NCBI GenBank assembly: GCA_026391735.1
Contig: JAPLDL010000002.1
Coordinates: 1 to 64,000 of the forward strand
Source of the DNA: Bacteroidota bacterium
GTDB taxonomy: Bacteria; Bacteroidota; Bacteroidia; Bacteroidales; FEN-979
Direction: 5' to 3'
Length of the DNA: 64,000 nt
Part shown: positions 52,997 through 63,394 of the stretch, in pieces
Numbering within the stretch: position 1 is the stretch's first letter
Layout: the number at the start of each line of letters is the position of its first letter
The notes under the pieces: model-generated
Seen by the model: only the letters and a program-made list of their open reading frames with translations
Told to the model about the DNA's origin: nothing
The model's database searches: none
Program-made: the position numbers and the translations under genes

Positions 52997-53498
52997 ACTG
53001 AACTCCGGCCGGTCTTTCAATTGGCCTGAGATGACGCCACAGGACTGGCTCATGGAAATCATGTCGCTGCTGGGACTGGTCGCGATGCTTTTTTATGTCT
53101 TTTATCATTACCCGAAACTTCCCGGGTCGATTCCCGATCACTTTGATTTCAACGGGAATCCGCAGACGTTTGGGGACCGTAACCAGGTTTGGATCATACC
53201 GATTATTTCCTTATTTATGTATGCCATGTTGCCAAACATCATGCGATTTAGATTATCATATCCTTCACAAAGGTTTTTGAACAGAGTGCAAACCCAAAAA
53301 CAATTTACCGGAAGGGTCAGGCTTCTTCGTTATCAGAAAATGATAATGATCTGGGGACTATTTTACATTTCTTTTTCTCTCATCCGGTTTTCACTTCATA
53401 CAGGAAACGGATTAGGGGTTTGGTTTTTCCCGGTATTTCTCGGCCTGATTCTCATTCCGTCCATCTCCTTTCTTTTGTTTCGGAGACTAAACCGTTAA
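52956..53498 (+). CDS. DUF1648-domain membrane protein
   Basis: 180 residues from an ATG at 52956 that overlaps the hydrolase by 41 bp. A later ATG at 53031 gives 156 residues but would cut off the conserved-looking R-x-x-x-W-P segment before the first helix. The DUF1648 signature is YPKLPGSIPDHFDFNGNPQTFG, divided over about residues 53-74, and there are four membrane helices overall. Members are related to SdpI immunity-type membrane proteins. Last gene of the SPFH operon. Start uncertain; family good. Confidence 0.8.
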   Translation: MKMRWSDLSKRSNELNSGRSFNWPEMTPQDWLMEIMSLLGLVAMLFYVFYHYPKLPGSIPDHFDFNGNPQTFGDRNQVWIIPIISLFMYAMLPNIMRFRLSYPSQRFLNRVQTQKQFTGRVRLLRYQKMIMIWGLFYISFSLIRFSLHTGNGLGVWFFPVFLGLILIPSISFLLFRRLNR

Positions 53499-53566
53499 AC
53501 CGGATTGTTTAATTTTCATTCCCTGAGCTGATATCATCACGGCTATCACGATCAATGCGTTTTTCT

Positions 53567-53574
53567 TACCTTTG
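53567..53574 (+). promoter_or_regulatory. -7 element TACCTTTG of tyrS
   Basis: A perfect TAnnTTTG octamer 17 bp before the tyrS ATG at 53592. No obvious -33 TTG at the usual distance. Confidence 0.55.
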
Positions 53575-53591
53575 TTCTCAAATCAGTCAGA

Positions 53592-54872
53592 ATGAATTTT
53601 ATTGAGGAACTGAAGTGGAGGGATATGATCCACGATATCAGTCCGGGAACTGAAGAAGAACTCGCCAGGTCAATGACATCGGCCTATATAGGCTACGATC
53701 CCACTTCCGATTCCCTGCATATCGGCAATCTTGCCTCCATTATGATGCTGGTTCATTTCCAGAAAGCCGGGCATAAACCTTTTGCATTAGTAGGAGGTGC
53801 AACAGGAATGATAGGAGACCCTTCGGGTAAATCCGAAGAAAGGAATCTTCTCGATGAAACAGTACTGCGCTATAACCAGAGTTGTATTCAAAAACAGCTT
53901 GAAAAATTTCTTGACTTCAGTTGTGAACCTAACGCGGCTGAAATGGTCAATAATTACGACTGGACAAAGGATTTTTCATTTCTGCATTTCCTCAGGGATG
54001 TGGGCAAGCATATCACTGTAAACTATATGATTGCCAAGGACTCCGTGAAGAACCGTATGAATTCCGGATCAGGCATCTCGTTTACCGAATTCAGCTATCA
54101 GCTCGTTCAGGGATATGATTTCTGCTGGCTTTTCGAACATAAGAATGTCAGACTTCAGATGGGAGGCTCCGATCAATGGGGCAACATTGTTACCGGCACT
54201 GAACTGATACGGCGAAAGCTCGGCGGTGAAGCTTATGCAATCACTTGTCCGCTCATCACTAAAGCCGATGGAGGAAAATTCGGTAAAACCGAAAGCGGCA
54301 ATATATGGCTTGACCCGAAGAAAACCAGCCCGTATAAATTTTACCAGTTCTGGTTAAACACTTCCGATGAGGATGCCGCCCAGTATATAAAAAAATTCAC
54401 CCTTTTTACCAGGGAGCAGGTAGATTCACTTTATATGGAGCATCAGCAGGCTCCGCATTTAAGGATCCTGCAGAAAGCCCTGGCTAAAGATATCACGATC
54501 CGTGTACACTCGGTGGATGAGTACAACTCTGCCGTTGAAGCCAGTGATATCCTTTTCGGAAAAGGAACTAATGAAAGCCTTCAGAAACTTTCTGAAGAAA
54601 TATTATTATCTGTTTTTGAAGGTGTTCCGCAATGCGATATTTCGCTTAATGATCTGAAAACAGGCCTGGGTATCATCGATTTCCTTTCCCATAAAACGGG
54701 TATTTTCTCATCCAACGGCGAAGCCCGGCGGATGCTGAAAGAAGGAGGGGTGCAGGTAAACAGGCAAAAAGCGTTTGAGGATCTTCAGCTGAATGAAGCT
54801 TCCCTGCTGAATAACAAATATATTCTTGTCCAGAAAGGCAAAAAAAATTATTATCTTGTGATAGCCAAATAA
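53592..54872 (+). CDS. tyrS: Tyrosyl-tRNA synthetase
   Basis: 426 residues, class I synthetase of the bacterial TyrRS type. The HIGH-like motif is DSLHIGNL at about residue 42, the tyrosine-binding region [12 protein letters not shown] lies near 195, and the KMSKS equivalent is KFGKTES at about 237. A C-terminal S4-like RNA-binding domain ([18 protein letters not shown]...) completes the protein. It charges tRNA-Tyr. The first giant T9SS gene starts only 13 bp after the stop, so read-through transcription is possible. Confidence 0.97.
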   Translation: MNFIEELKWRDMIHDISPGTEEELARSMTSAYIGYDPTSDSLHIGNLASIMMLVHFQKAGHKPFALVGGATGMIGDPSGKSEERNLLDETVLRYNQSCIQKQLEKFLDFSCEPNAAEMVNNYDWTKDFSFLHFLRDVGKHITVNYMIAKDSVKNRMNSGSGISFTEFSYQLVQGYDFCWLFEHKNVRLQMGGSDQWGNIVTGTELIRRKLGGEAYAITCPLITKADGGKFGKTESGNIWLDPKKTSPYKFYQFWLNTSDEDAAQYIKKFTLFTREQVDSLYMEHQQAPHLRILQKALAKDITIRVHSVDEYNSAVEASDILFGKGTNESLQKLSEEILLSVFEGVPQCDISLNDLKTGLGIIDFLSHKTGIFSSNGEARRMLKEGGVQVNRQKAFEDLQLNEASLLNNKYILVQKGKKNYYLVIAK

Positions 54873-54885
54873 AATATCTGATACT

Positions 54886-57800
54886 ATGAAAACAAATTTC
54901 CGGGAGGCTCTCCGTGTAAAGGTTCCCATTGTCGTATTCGCTGTTGTTGTCCTCCTGAACATTCTTCCCTTCAGGACACAGGCACAATGGAACACCAATA
55001 CCTCAGTAAACCTCCTGATTTCTGGACTTACAACAGCCGATATGCAGTCGGTTTCGACCACTGACGGGAAAACCTGGGTTGCCTTTTATAATGAAACCGG
55101 CAGCAATTATGACATGAGGGCCCAGCTGATCGATGCAAATGGTTATAAACAGCTTGGGGCGGATGGGGTTCTGGTCAGCAGCTACCCTTCAGGTTCGGCA
55201 ATATATGTATTCAATGTTTGCGTGGATGCTTCGAATAATCTTATCATTGGCTGCCAGGACGAGAGGTCCGGAACCATGCAGTCGGTCCTTTACAAGATAT
55301 CCGAAACCGGGACTCAGTTATGGGGTTCTGCCGGTATTATACTTGGAGGAGGCCTTGCCCCTTACCCAGCCGCTTTAAGCAACGGAGAAGTTGTTGTTGC
55401 CTGGAATGCAGATGCAGGCAGCACATTGAACCTCCAAAAAATTACCACCGGCGGAACCACGGCCTGGTCAACACCAATACAGGTAAAAGTTGGCACGTCG
55501 GCAACCACCGCGGGTCAGCTCATCGCAAATACAGGAGGTAAATTCACCATGGTTTACCAGAAAGGCAGTATGTACACTACGTTATATGCCCAGATGTTTG
55601 ATAATAGCGGGACTGCTCTCTATTCCCCTTTGCAGATCTGCAATCAGACAACCGCAGGGTACAGGTATTATTCCATTGCAGCCGAGTCCGATACCGTCTA
55701 TTATGGTTATTACAGTTCAACCGGAAACCGTTTTAATTCGTTTTTGCAAAGGATAAATCCTACCGGAGCCATTCCCTGGGGAATGAACGGTTCAAGCTTC
55801 AACACTTCAACCGGTACATATGATAATTACCAGACAACTACCAATATCAATATTGCTCCTGGATCAAACTATGTTTGGTCGGTTTGCACATTTTGCGACT
55901 ATAACCAGACGATATACGGGATTTATATGCAGAAATTCCTGAAAACCTCGGGAGCAAGACAGTTTACAGATGCGGGAAAGCAAATTTATCCTCTTAATGC
56001 AAATGCTTATCAACAAAGAGGTGACCTTGCCCTTACGTCGGATACTCCAATGTTCCTGTTTTATGATGCCAGCTATAAAATATATGCAACCAGGCTGGAT
56101 GCCAGCGGCAATTTTTCCTGGCCCGGGAACCAGGTTGAGCTGAGTTCGACAACAGCATCAGGCAGTACGGGAAAATTGCGTTTTGGATTTACACCCGACG
56201 GGCCAAACAAATGTGCCGGCGTTTGGATAGAGAACAGGAGCTCCGCATATATGGGTTATGCACAGGGAATTTCAATTGGCGGACTAATTGGTCTGACCGT
56301 TGCCACTCAGGGAGGAGTTCCTGCAATAATTACCACGACGGGCGGGACTTTACAAATGGGTGCCACTGTCTTCCCGGCCTCAGCCAGCCAGAGTGTTAAC
56401 TGGAGTATTATACCAGTAACAGGCGGAGCAACTATCAGTTCCGGCGGATTGGTAACAGCTACGGTTGACGGTACTGTGTATGCAAAAGCGACAGCAGTTC
56501 AGGACAATACTGTACATGATTCACTCCTTATCACCATTTCAGGACAGATACCCATGGCTCCTACAGTGATAACTCTTGCTGCTACCAATGTCACCGGAAC
56601 AGAAGCAACCCTTAACGGATCTGTGAATGCCAACAATTCACCTTCTACCGTGACATTTAACTGGGGCCTTAACACGAATTACGGGAATACTGTATCGGCA
56701 ACCCCGGCTACTGTAACCGGAGCTTCAACAACACCTGTTTCTGCAATGATTTCAGGGTTAAATCCAATAACAACCTACCATTTCCGCTGCGTTGGTGTGA
56801 ATTCGGTAGGTACAACCTATGGAGCTGATCTTACCTTTACTACCTGCCAGCCCCCTGCTGCTGCAGGAACGATCACCGGTCTGGCAACAGTTTGCCAGAA
56901 TCAAACCGGTGTCATTTACAGCATACCAAATATTGCCTATGCCACAAGTTATGCCTGGAACCTGCCAGCCGGTGCTACAATTACAGCAGGGGCAGGTACA
57001 AATACCATAACAGTCTGGTTTTCATCCGGAGCCGTTTCAGGAAATGTAACCGTTGCCGGGTCCAACTCCTGCCAAACCGGACCCATGTCATCAAAAGCAG
57101 TAACGGTCAACCTTGCACCCCTCCCGACAATCACCGGTGCTAACAGCACCTGCACAGGTTCGACCAACTATGCTTATACTACTGAATCAGGTATGAGCAA
57201 TTATAACTGGACTATTTCTTCAGGCGGTACAATCGTAACAGGGACAGGTACAAATTCCGTGGAGGTCCATTGGACCGGAACGGGGCCCCAGACAATCAGC
57301 GTAACATACAGCAATGCAAACGGCTGTTCACCCGAGAATCCTACAGCCCTCAATGTATTTGTTTACCAGTTGCCTTCGGCAGCAGGCCAGATAACAGGAC
57401 CTGCCGACCTTTGTGCAGGGACCCAGGGGGTTAACTACTTTGTGGATGCCATTCCCGATGCAGTAAATTATATCTGGACATTTCCGGCAGGCGCAAGTAT
57501 TGTTTCCGGTTCCGGGACTAATTTTATTACTGTCGATTATTCATTTAATGCTGTTTCCGGTGCAATCAGTGTAGTCGGAAATAATGTATGCGGTAGTGGT
57601 GCCGGATCAAGTTTAAATATAACCGTGAACCCGGCTCCTCAGGCACCTTCAATAACTGCCAGCGGCTATTTGCTTACCTCAAGCGCTTCTTCAGGCAACC
57701 AATGGTACAAAGACGGGAATACGATAGGTGGCGCCAACAACCAAACCTACACCGTACAGGCGACAGGAAGTTACTGGACCGTGGTCACCCTCTCTGGCTG

Positions 57801-58113
57801 TGCATCCGATTCTTCCAACCACCTTTATATCGTCTGGGTCGGTATAGGCGAGAAAAATGCTCCTGCCGTCGAAATCTCTCCCATCCCCAACAATGGCTGT
57901 TTCAAAATTTCAATCAGCTGCCCGTTTGAAACTTCCTTTAGCCTGGACATTTATAACTACCTGGGAGTAAAGATATATGGAAATAAAATCATTGATGTAA
58001 ACGGAACAACTGTTATACCGGTAGACCTTGGTCCTGTTTCAGGCGGACTTTATACTGTCATCCTTAGAAACAGCGACCATAAAGTGGTTCGAAAAATCCT
58101 GGTTAACGAATAA
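54886..58113 (+). CDS. Giant T9SS cargo protein with Big_2, FN3-like and PKD-like domains, paralog A
   Basis: 1075 residues. Signal peptide to about residue 34 (RTQAQ), then an N-terminal region of about 440 residues with propeller-like strand repeats but no known catalytic motif. Next come a Big_2 Ig-like domain (about 485-555), an FN3-like domain (about 557-652), three PKD-like domains with the pattern TGPADLC...VNY...YIWTFPAGASI (about 655-741, 745-827 and 828-915), a short Ig-like unit (about 918-984) and a type A T9SS sorting domain (from VGIGEKNAPAVEISPIPNNG). It should be secreted across the outer membrane and anchored or released. Closely related to the gene at 60138. Ligand unknown. 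Confidence 0.88.
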   Translation: MKTNFREALRVKVPIVVFAVVVLLNILPFRTQAQWNTNTSVNLLISGLTTADMQSVSTTDGKTWVAFYNETGSNYDMRAQLIDANGYKQLGADGVLVSSYPSGSAIYVFNVCVDASNNLIIGCQDERSGTMQSVLYKISETGTQLWGSAGIILGGGLAPYPAALSNGEVVVAWNADAGSTLNLQKITTGGTTAWSTPIQVKVGTSATTAGQLIANTGGKFTMVYQKGSMYTTLYAQMFDNSGTALYSPLQICNQTTAGYRYYSIAAESDTVYYGYYSSTGNRFNSFLQRINPTGAIPWGMNGSSFNTSTGTYDNYQTTTNINIAPGSNYVWSVCTFCDYNQTIYGIYMQKFLKTSGARQFTDAGKQIYPLNANAYQQRGDLALTSDTPMFLFYDASYKIYATRLDASGNFSWPGNQVELSSTTASGSTGKLRFGFTPDGPNKCAGVWIENRSSAYMGYAQGISIGGLIGLTVATQGGVPAIITTTGGTLQMGATVFPASASQSVNWSIIPVTGGATISSGGLVTATVDGTVYAKATAVQDNTVHDSLLITISGQIPMAPTVITLAATNVTGTEATLNGSVNANNSPSTVTFNWGLNTNYGNTVSATPATVTGASTTPVSAMISGLNPITTYHFRCVGVNSVGTTYGADLTFTTCQPPAAAGTITGLATVCQNQTGVIYSIPNIAYATSYAWNLPAGATITAGAGTNTITVWFSSGAVSGNVTVAGSNSCQTGPMSSKAVTVNLAPLPTITGANSTCTGSTNYAYTTESGMSNYNWTISSGGTIVTGTGTNSVEVHWTGTGPQTISVTYSNANGCSPENPTALNVFVYQLPSAAGQITGPADLCAGTQGVNYFVDAIPDAVNYIWTFPAGASIVSGSGTNFITVDYSFNAVSGAISVVGNNVCGSGAGSSLNITVNPAPQAPSITASGYLLTSSASSGNQWYKDGNTIGGANNQTYTVQATGSYWTVVTLSGCASDSSNHLYIVWVGIGEKNAPAVEISPIPNNGCFKISISCPFETSFSLDIYNYLGVKIYGNKIIDVNGTTVIPVDLGPVSGGLYTVILRNSDHKVVRKILVNE

Positions 58114-58183
58114 TCCTTGCAGAAGTAAGATTCGGTTAACTTACCTGATGAGGCTGAGCGAATTCAATTGATTAAAGGGAGTT

Positions 58184-59962
58184 ATGCGATTGTTTATCTG
58201 CCTGTTGATCATTGTTCAAGGGTCTCTGGCATTTGCCGGGACTTCCCAGTATTTGTTCCTGAAAAAAGCTCGGAATCATTATAAAAATGAAGTTGAGAAG
58301 TCCAGTGAACCTGAAAAAGGTAATGCGGCGATAGATTCAGCTCTGAAAACAGTTATCGATTCCTCAGATTTTCAGAAAGCATACAGTATCTCCTGTGAAA
58401 TAGGGATTTTTTTACTTGAACAGGGGAAGCATGCCCTGGCACTTGATATTTATAATGATATCAGGCAATACCTTGAAGCGAAAACATCTAAATCAAAGGA
58501 GGACGAGAAGAAAATTTCTTCAATGTATAATGTAATTGGTGCTATCTATGAAGAAACCGGATTATGGAATGATGCCCTATCGATGTACCTGAATTCACTC
58601 CAGGCGTGCAATAACACTAATAATGAGGCCGGCAAAGCAAAAGTCTACAATAATATCGGGAAATTATATTTTAGCCGGAATGAATTGGATAAAGCTGAAG
58701 GCTTGTTCGAAAAAGCAATTGTTATAAATAAAACCTTGAATAAGCGGCAAGAACTATTTAACAATTATAATAACCTTGCAGGGATTTATCAACTAAGGCA
58801 TAATTCCAACAGAGCGCTTGAATATGCTCTGATTGCGCTAAATCAACTGGATATTAAAAAGGATTTCTATGATCTTTCCATTGCTTATTCCAATATCGGC
58901 AATCTCTACCAGGATCTTGGTAATAAACCGGTTGCACTCTCCTATTATGAACAGGCAGCAAGACTACAGGGACAACATTCATTTCAGATTGCCCTGATCC
59001 GTTCCTTTACTTCGATATCCTCGCTCTACCAGGATATGAAAAAACAGGATTCTGCAACGGCATATATGATAAAATCCCTAAAGCTTGTCGAAAAACTCCG
59101 GAACCCTTCCCAAACACTCTTTGTGTATAAGACAGCAGCCCGGTATTTCAATAAGATCGGTAATTATAAATCGGCTTATGATCTGTATTCCAAGTATGTA
59201 GCCCTGAATGATTCCCTGGAAAAGCTCAACAGTATTACCAAGATTGAGCAGATTCAAACGGTTTATGAAGTCATCAATAAAGAAAAAGACAATAAAATAC
59301 TACAGCAAAAGATCAACCTCCAGGAACTCGCTATCCAGCGTCAGAAGATAATCCTGATTACCGCTGCAGCACTCTTTCTTTTCTTTATCTATTTTCTGTT
59401 CAATCTCGTTCGCAATAACCGGCGCGAAAGAAACAGAAACAGCCTGATCATGAACCAGTCTGAACTTCTGCATCAACAGGAAAAGCAACTTCTTATGGAT
59501 CAGGAACAAAATCTTAAACTTGAACTTGATTATAAAAACCGCCAGCTAACATCCTATGCTCTTCACCTTGTTCGCAACAATGAATTCGTACAGAAAACGA
59601 CGGAAGAGCTCAAACATATCCTTCTTGATCTTAATCCCAGGGATAAGGATCGCTCAGAACGAATTAAACAGATGATCTCCGACCTTCATCAGTACTCTTC
59701 GGGAAATGTGTGGGAAGAGTTTCGCTTATACTTTGAAGAAGTTCACCAGTCCTTTGACAAGAACCTGAGTGCCGCATTCCCTTCGTTATCTCCAAACGAT
59801 AAAAAAATCTGCGCCCTGCTCAAACTTGGTTTGTCAACAAAGGAAATTGCATCTATCACCTTCAGGGAATTACGCAGTGTGGAATCTGCAAGGAACCGGC
59901 TAAGAAAAAAATTAGGCTTGGATCCGGATGTGAACATCCAACTTTTTCTTTCGCATTTTTAA
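58184..59962 (+). CDS. Membrane-anchored TPR regulator with C-terminal LuxR-type HTH
   Basis: 592 residues. Signal peptide (FICLLIIVQGSLAFAG), about seven TPR units (about 60-365, for example YNNIGKLYFSRNELDKAEGLFEKA, split), a transmembrane helix at about 387-407, a cytoplasmic coiled coil (about 408-470), and a C-terminal LuxR/GerE-like HTH (LSPNDKKICALLKLGLSTKEIASITFRELRSVESARNRLR, divided over 535-575). It probably senses an extracytoplasmic signal and acts on DNA directly. It lies between two paralogous T9SS cargo genes, and an 11-bp direct repeat sits downstream of it before the second one. Confidence 0.85.
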   Translation: MRLFICLLIIVQGSLAFAGTSQYLFLKKARNHYKNEVEKSSEPEKGNAAIDSALKTVIDSSDFQKAYSISCEIGIFLLEQGKHALALDIYNDIRQYLEAKTSKSKEDEKKISSMYNVIGAIYEETGLWNDALSMYLNSLQACNNTNNEAGKAKVYNNIGKLYFSRNELDKAEGLFEKAIVINKTLNKRQELFNNYNNLAGIYQLRHNSNRALEYALIALNQLDIKKDFYDLSIAYSNIGNLYQDLGNKPVALSYYEQAARLQGQHSFQIALIRSFTSISSLYQDMKKQDSATAYMIKSLKLVEKLRNPSQTLFVYKTAARYFNKIGNYKSAYDLYSKYVALNDSLEKLNSITKIEQIQTVYEVINKEKDNKILQQKINLQELAIQRQKIILITAAALFLFFIYFLFNLVRNNRRERNRNSLIMNQSELLHQQEKQLLMDQEQNLKLELDYKNRQLTSYALHLVRNNEFVQKTTEELKHILLDLNPRDKDRSERIKQMISDLHQYSSGNVWEEFRLYFEEVHQSFDKNLSAAFPSLSPNDKKICALLKLGLSTKEIASITFRELRSVESARNRLRKKLGLDPDVNIQLFLSHF

Positions 59963-59989
59963 TGCTGTAAATCAATATTATAGCAGCAA

Positions 59990-60032
59990 TTGCCGTAGTA
60001 ATCTGGCAGGTCATTTACTATTTGCCGTAGTA
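59990..60032 (+). promoter_or_regulatory. Direct repeat TTGCCGTAGTA x2 upstream of paralog B (candidate operator)
   Basis: Two perfect 11-bp copies at 59990-60000 and 60022-60032, start-to-start 32 bp (about three helical turns), 105-148 bp before the ATG at 60138. No copy is seen upstream of paralog A or of the regulator gene itself. Confidence 0.4.
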
Positions 60033-60137
60033 TAGATATGGTATTATTTTAGGTGAATGGCCTTCGGGGAATTATCTTTACCCATATTCCTGCATATCAG
60101 GGATAAATGTAGAACATCAATTAAAATCAGCAGTAAA

Positions 60138-63100
60138 ATGAAAACTAACCAAAAACAACCTATGAAATCAATTTTCACTACAGGAATTCAGGTTCCTGTG
60201 TTGTTTGCACTGTTTGCACTTTTACCAACAGGGCTAATGGCGCAATGGAATTCGAATACTTATGTAAATCTCCTAGTATCCTCTTATTCAGGTGATGTCC
60301 TGTTGTCCGCCCCAACGACTGACGGGAAAACCTGGGTTGCATTCTACAGTCTGAATGCAGGTAATTATGCCATGAGGGCACAGCTTCTTGACGCTAATGG
60401 GTTCAAACTTCTTGGACCCGACGGTATCGTTGTAAGCAACTATACTTCAGGAAGTGCAACGTATGTTTTTAATATCTGCCTTGATGCAACAAACAATCTG
60501 ATCATTGCAATGCAAGATCAGAGAACCGGAAGCATGAGGACTGTCTTATACAAAATCTCACAGGCGGGAATTCATCTCTGGGATCCGGCAGGGGTTGTCC
60601 TGGGGGCCGGGTTGGCACCTAATCCTGCGGTATTATCGACAGGTGAAACTGTTGTTTGCTGGGATGAAAGTGTTAGCGGCACCCTGAACCTGCAGAAGAT
60701 TTCCACCGGAGGTACTACCGTCTGGTCAACTCCCATACAGGTTAAAGTCGGGACTACCAAAACTACAAGGGGACAGATAGTCGGGAATTCAGGCGGTACG
60801 TTTACAATGGTTTACCAGAAAAAAGGAGTGGGAATCTCCACAAGTTTGTATGCACAGAGGTTTGATAATAGCGGCACTGCATTGTATACAGCTTTACAAA
60901 TCTCCAACCAGACCTCCAGCGGCGCACGTTATTATTCAATTCTTGCCGACGCTGATACCACCTATTTCGGGTTTTATGTTTCCCAGGGTTCCCGTTTTAA
61001 TTCTTTCCTTCAAAGGATCAATCCTGGTGGTACGATTCCCTGGGGGATGAACGGATCTAATTTCAATACCTCGGTTGGATCATCCGATAACTACCAGATG
61101 ACAACCGATATCAATATGACCCCAGGCTCAAACTATATCTGGTCGGTGAGCAATTTTTGCAACACTTTGCAGAGTCAGTATGGCATTTATGTCCAGAAAT
61201 TCCTGAAAACCACAGGGGCAAGACAGTTTGGTGATGGGGCAAAAGTTGTTTATCCTATCAGTGCAACAAGGGACCAGCATGCCGACAGGATCGCCATGGT
61301 AAATGATGCACCTATGTTCATGGGATACAGCGATGTTGACTATAAAATCTATGCCCTGCGCCTCGATGCAAACGGGAATTTTGTATGGCCCGGGAATAAG
61401 GTTGAGATCAGCTCTACAACTGCCTCCGCAGGAACACCAAAGATGAGGTATGGATTCACACCTGATGGCCCCAACCGTTGCGCAGGCATCTGGACAGAAA
61501 ACAGGGGAACAGGATACCTGGGGTACGCTCAGGGAATCTCTATTGGGGGACTTCTTGGAGTAAAAGTAAAGACCCAGGGTAATATCCCGGCTACAATCAC
61601 AGTAAACGGAGGAACTTTGCAGGTGGTTGATACTATATTACCTCTGACCTCTAACCAGAATGTAACCTGGAGTTTGGTTCCTGCAAACGGTATTGCAACG
61701 ATCAGTGCTGGTGGGCTGGTCTCTGCCCTGGCCGATGGAATTGTGTATGCAAAAGCCGTCGCTCTCCAGGATAATACAGTCACAGATTCTTTGATGATTA
61801 CCATTTCGGGACAGGTTCCCACAGTAACGACTCTGGCAGCAACCAATACTACACAAACAGCCGCCACCCTAAATGGTTCTGTGACGGCCAAGAATTATAC
61901 GACAAATGTTTATTTCTATTATGGGCTTACAACAGCATATACCAATATTGTCCCCGGAATTCCTTCTATAGTATCCGGCACTACCCCTACTGGAGTATAT
62001 GTAAACCTCACCGGCCTGACCCCAAATAATATATATCATTACCGTTGCGAGGTAGTATGTTCGGCCGGTACATTTACAGGTGCTGATATGACATTTGCAA
62101 CTTGTTCCACTCCAGGGACACCGGGTCCAATCAATGGTCCTCCTACTGTATGCCAGTCTCAAACCGGAGTTAACTACAGTGTAGCTCCTATTCCTAATGC
62201 CCTGGGATACACCTGGACCGTACCACCCGGAGCGTCAATTGTCAGTGGCACTGGAACACCTAGCATTATAGTCAATTTCTCAGGCACTGCTGCTTCAGGC
62301 AACGTAACAGTTACAGGCACAAGTGTATGCGCCAGCGGTCCTACCGGAACTCTGGGGGTATCCGTGATGCCTATTCCTGTTCCGACAATCCAGGGAGCCA
62401 CTAATTTGTGCGTCAATTCCGCACAAATTGAGTATTTCACCCAAACAGGTATGGGTAACTACCAGTGGAGTATTGCACCAGGAGGCACAATCACTGCCGG
62501 GGCGGGAACCTATGATATCCTTGTCACCTGGACTGACCCTGGATCAAAATGGGTCAGTGTAAATTATACCAACGCGGGAGGATGTGCAGCTGCCTCTCCA
62601 ACCACCCTGAATGTGACGGTCAATCCAATTCCTGACCCTGCTGGTCAGATATCCGGGTCGACTGCAATCTGCGTTGGCACACAAAATGTCCCATATCAGG
62701 TTAGCCCAATACCAAATACTATAGTATATATCTGGACTTTGCCTGCCAATGCAACAATAGCTTCCGGTTCAGGTACGAATTCCATTACGGTTGACTTTGC
62801 AGCAAACGCTTCATCAGGCAATATCACGGTGAATGGAAATAATACCTGCGGAAATGGTGCAGCTTCCAACCTGAATGTAATACTTAACCCAATCCCGCCG
62901 ACCCCTGTGATCATGGTCAGCGGCCATGAGCTTATCTCAAGCTCTGCCTCGGGGAACCAATGGTTTCATAATGGAACCGCCGTTCAGGGAGCAAACGCAC
63001 AAACATATCATGTCCCCCTTTCAGCACCGGGTTGGTACTGGACTGTTGTTACACTGAACAACTGCGCTTCCGACACCTCCAACAATGAATATATTGCCGG

Positions 63101-63377
63101 AGTTGGTATTGGTGAAAAGAATGATGCCGGGATTGCTATTTACCCTGTTCCCAATACAGGGAATTTCAGTATCTCGATCAGCAGTGTTTCTGACATCACT
63201 TACAAACTTGATGTTTATAACAATCTTGGTGTGAAGATATACGGAGACAAATCTATCTCTGTCAACGGGACAAAGGTTACGCCAGTTGACCTTGGCCCTG
63301 TCCCCAACGGGCTTTATACCATTATTCTGCGTACCAACGACAACCAGGTGGTACGTAAGATCCTGGTGAACAAATAA
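60138..63377 (+). CDS. Giant T9SS cargo protein with Big_2, FN3-like and PKD-like domains, paralog B
   Basis: About 1079 residues from the ATG at 60138 (MKTNQKQPMKSIF); the frame is open 81 bp further upstream, but this ATG gives the better signal peptide (cleavage near GLMAQ). The domain order matches paralog A at 54886: propeller-like N-terminal region, Big_2, FN3-like, three PKD-like units, Ig-like unit and type A T9SS sorting domain (from VGIGEKNDAGIAIYPVPN). Many stretches are identical (for example TTDGKTWVAFY, GFTPDGPN, YAQGISIGGL), so it arose by duplication. It follows the TPR/LuxR regulator and ends at two hairpins. Confidence 0.88.
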   Translation: MKTNQKQPMKSIFTTGIQVPVLFALFALLPTGLMAQWNSNTYVNLLVSSYSGDVLLSAPTTDGKTWVAFYSLNAGNYAMRAQLLDANGFKLLGPDGIVVSNYTSGSATYVFNICLDATNNLIIAMQDQRTGSMRTVLYKISQAGIHLWDPAGVVLGAGLAPNPAVLSTGETVVCWDESVSGTLNLQKISTGGTTVWSTPIQVKVGTTKTTRGQIVGNSGGTFTMVYQKKGVGISTSLYAQRFDNSGTALYTALQISNQTSSGARYYSILADADTTYFGFYVSQGSRFNSFLQRINPGGTIPWGMNGSNFNTSVGSSDNYQMTTDINMTPGSNYIWSVSNFCNTLQSQYGIYVQKFLKTTGARQFGDGAKVVYPISATRDQHADRIAMVNDAPMFMGYSDVDYKIYALRLDANGNFVWPGNKVEISSTTASAGTPKMRYGFTPDGPNRCAGIWTENRGTGYLGYAQGISIGGLLGVKVKTQGNIPATITVNGGTLQVVDTILPLTSNQNVTWSLVPANGIATISAGGLVSALADGIVYAKAVALQDNTVTDSLMITISGQVPTVTTLAATNTTQTAATLNGSVTAKNYTTNVYFYYGLTTAYTNIVPGIPSIVSGTTPTGVYVNLTGLTPNNIYHYRCEVVCSAGTFTGADMTFATCSTPGTPGPINGPPTVCQSQTGVNYSVAPIPNALGYTWTVPPGASIVSGTGTPSIIVNFSGTAASGNVTVTGTSVCASGPTGTLGVSVMPIPVPTIQGATNLCVNSAQIEYFTQTGMGNYQWSIAPGGTITAGAGTYDILVTWTDPGSKWVSVNYTNAGGCAAASPTTLNVTVNPIPDPAGQISGSTAICVGTQNVPYQVSPIPNTIVYIWTLPANATIASGSGTNSITVDFAANASSGNITVNGNNTCGNGAASNLNVILNPIPPTPVIMVSGHELISSSASGNQWFHNGTAVQGANAQTYHVPLSAPGWYWTVVTLNNCASDTSNNEYIAGVGIGEKNDAGIAIYPVPNTGNFSISISSVSDITYKLDVYNNLGVKIYGDKSISVNGTKVTPVDLGPVPNGLYTIILRTNDNQVVRKILVNK

Positions 63378-63394
63378 TGGTTGATTTGGTTAGT

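Noticed and set aside
56949-57167. Open frames in other phases over the two giant T9SS genes
   Set aside because: The GC-balanced, Thr/Gly/Ser-rich repeats leave alternative frames open; none has a plausible start or domain.
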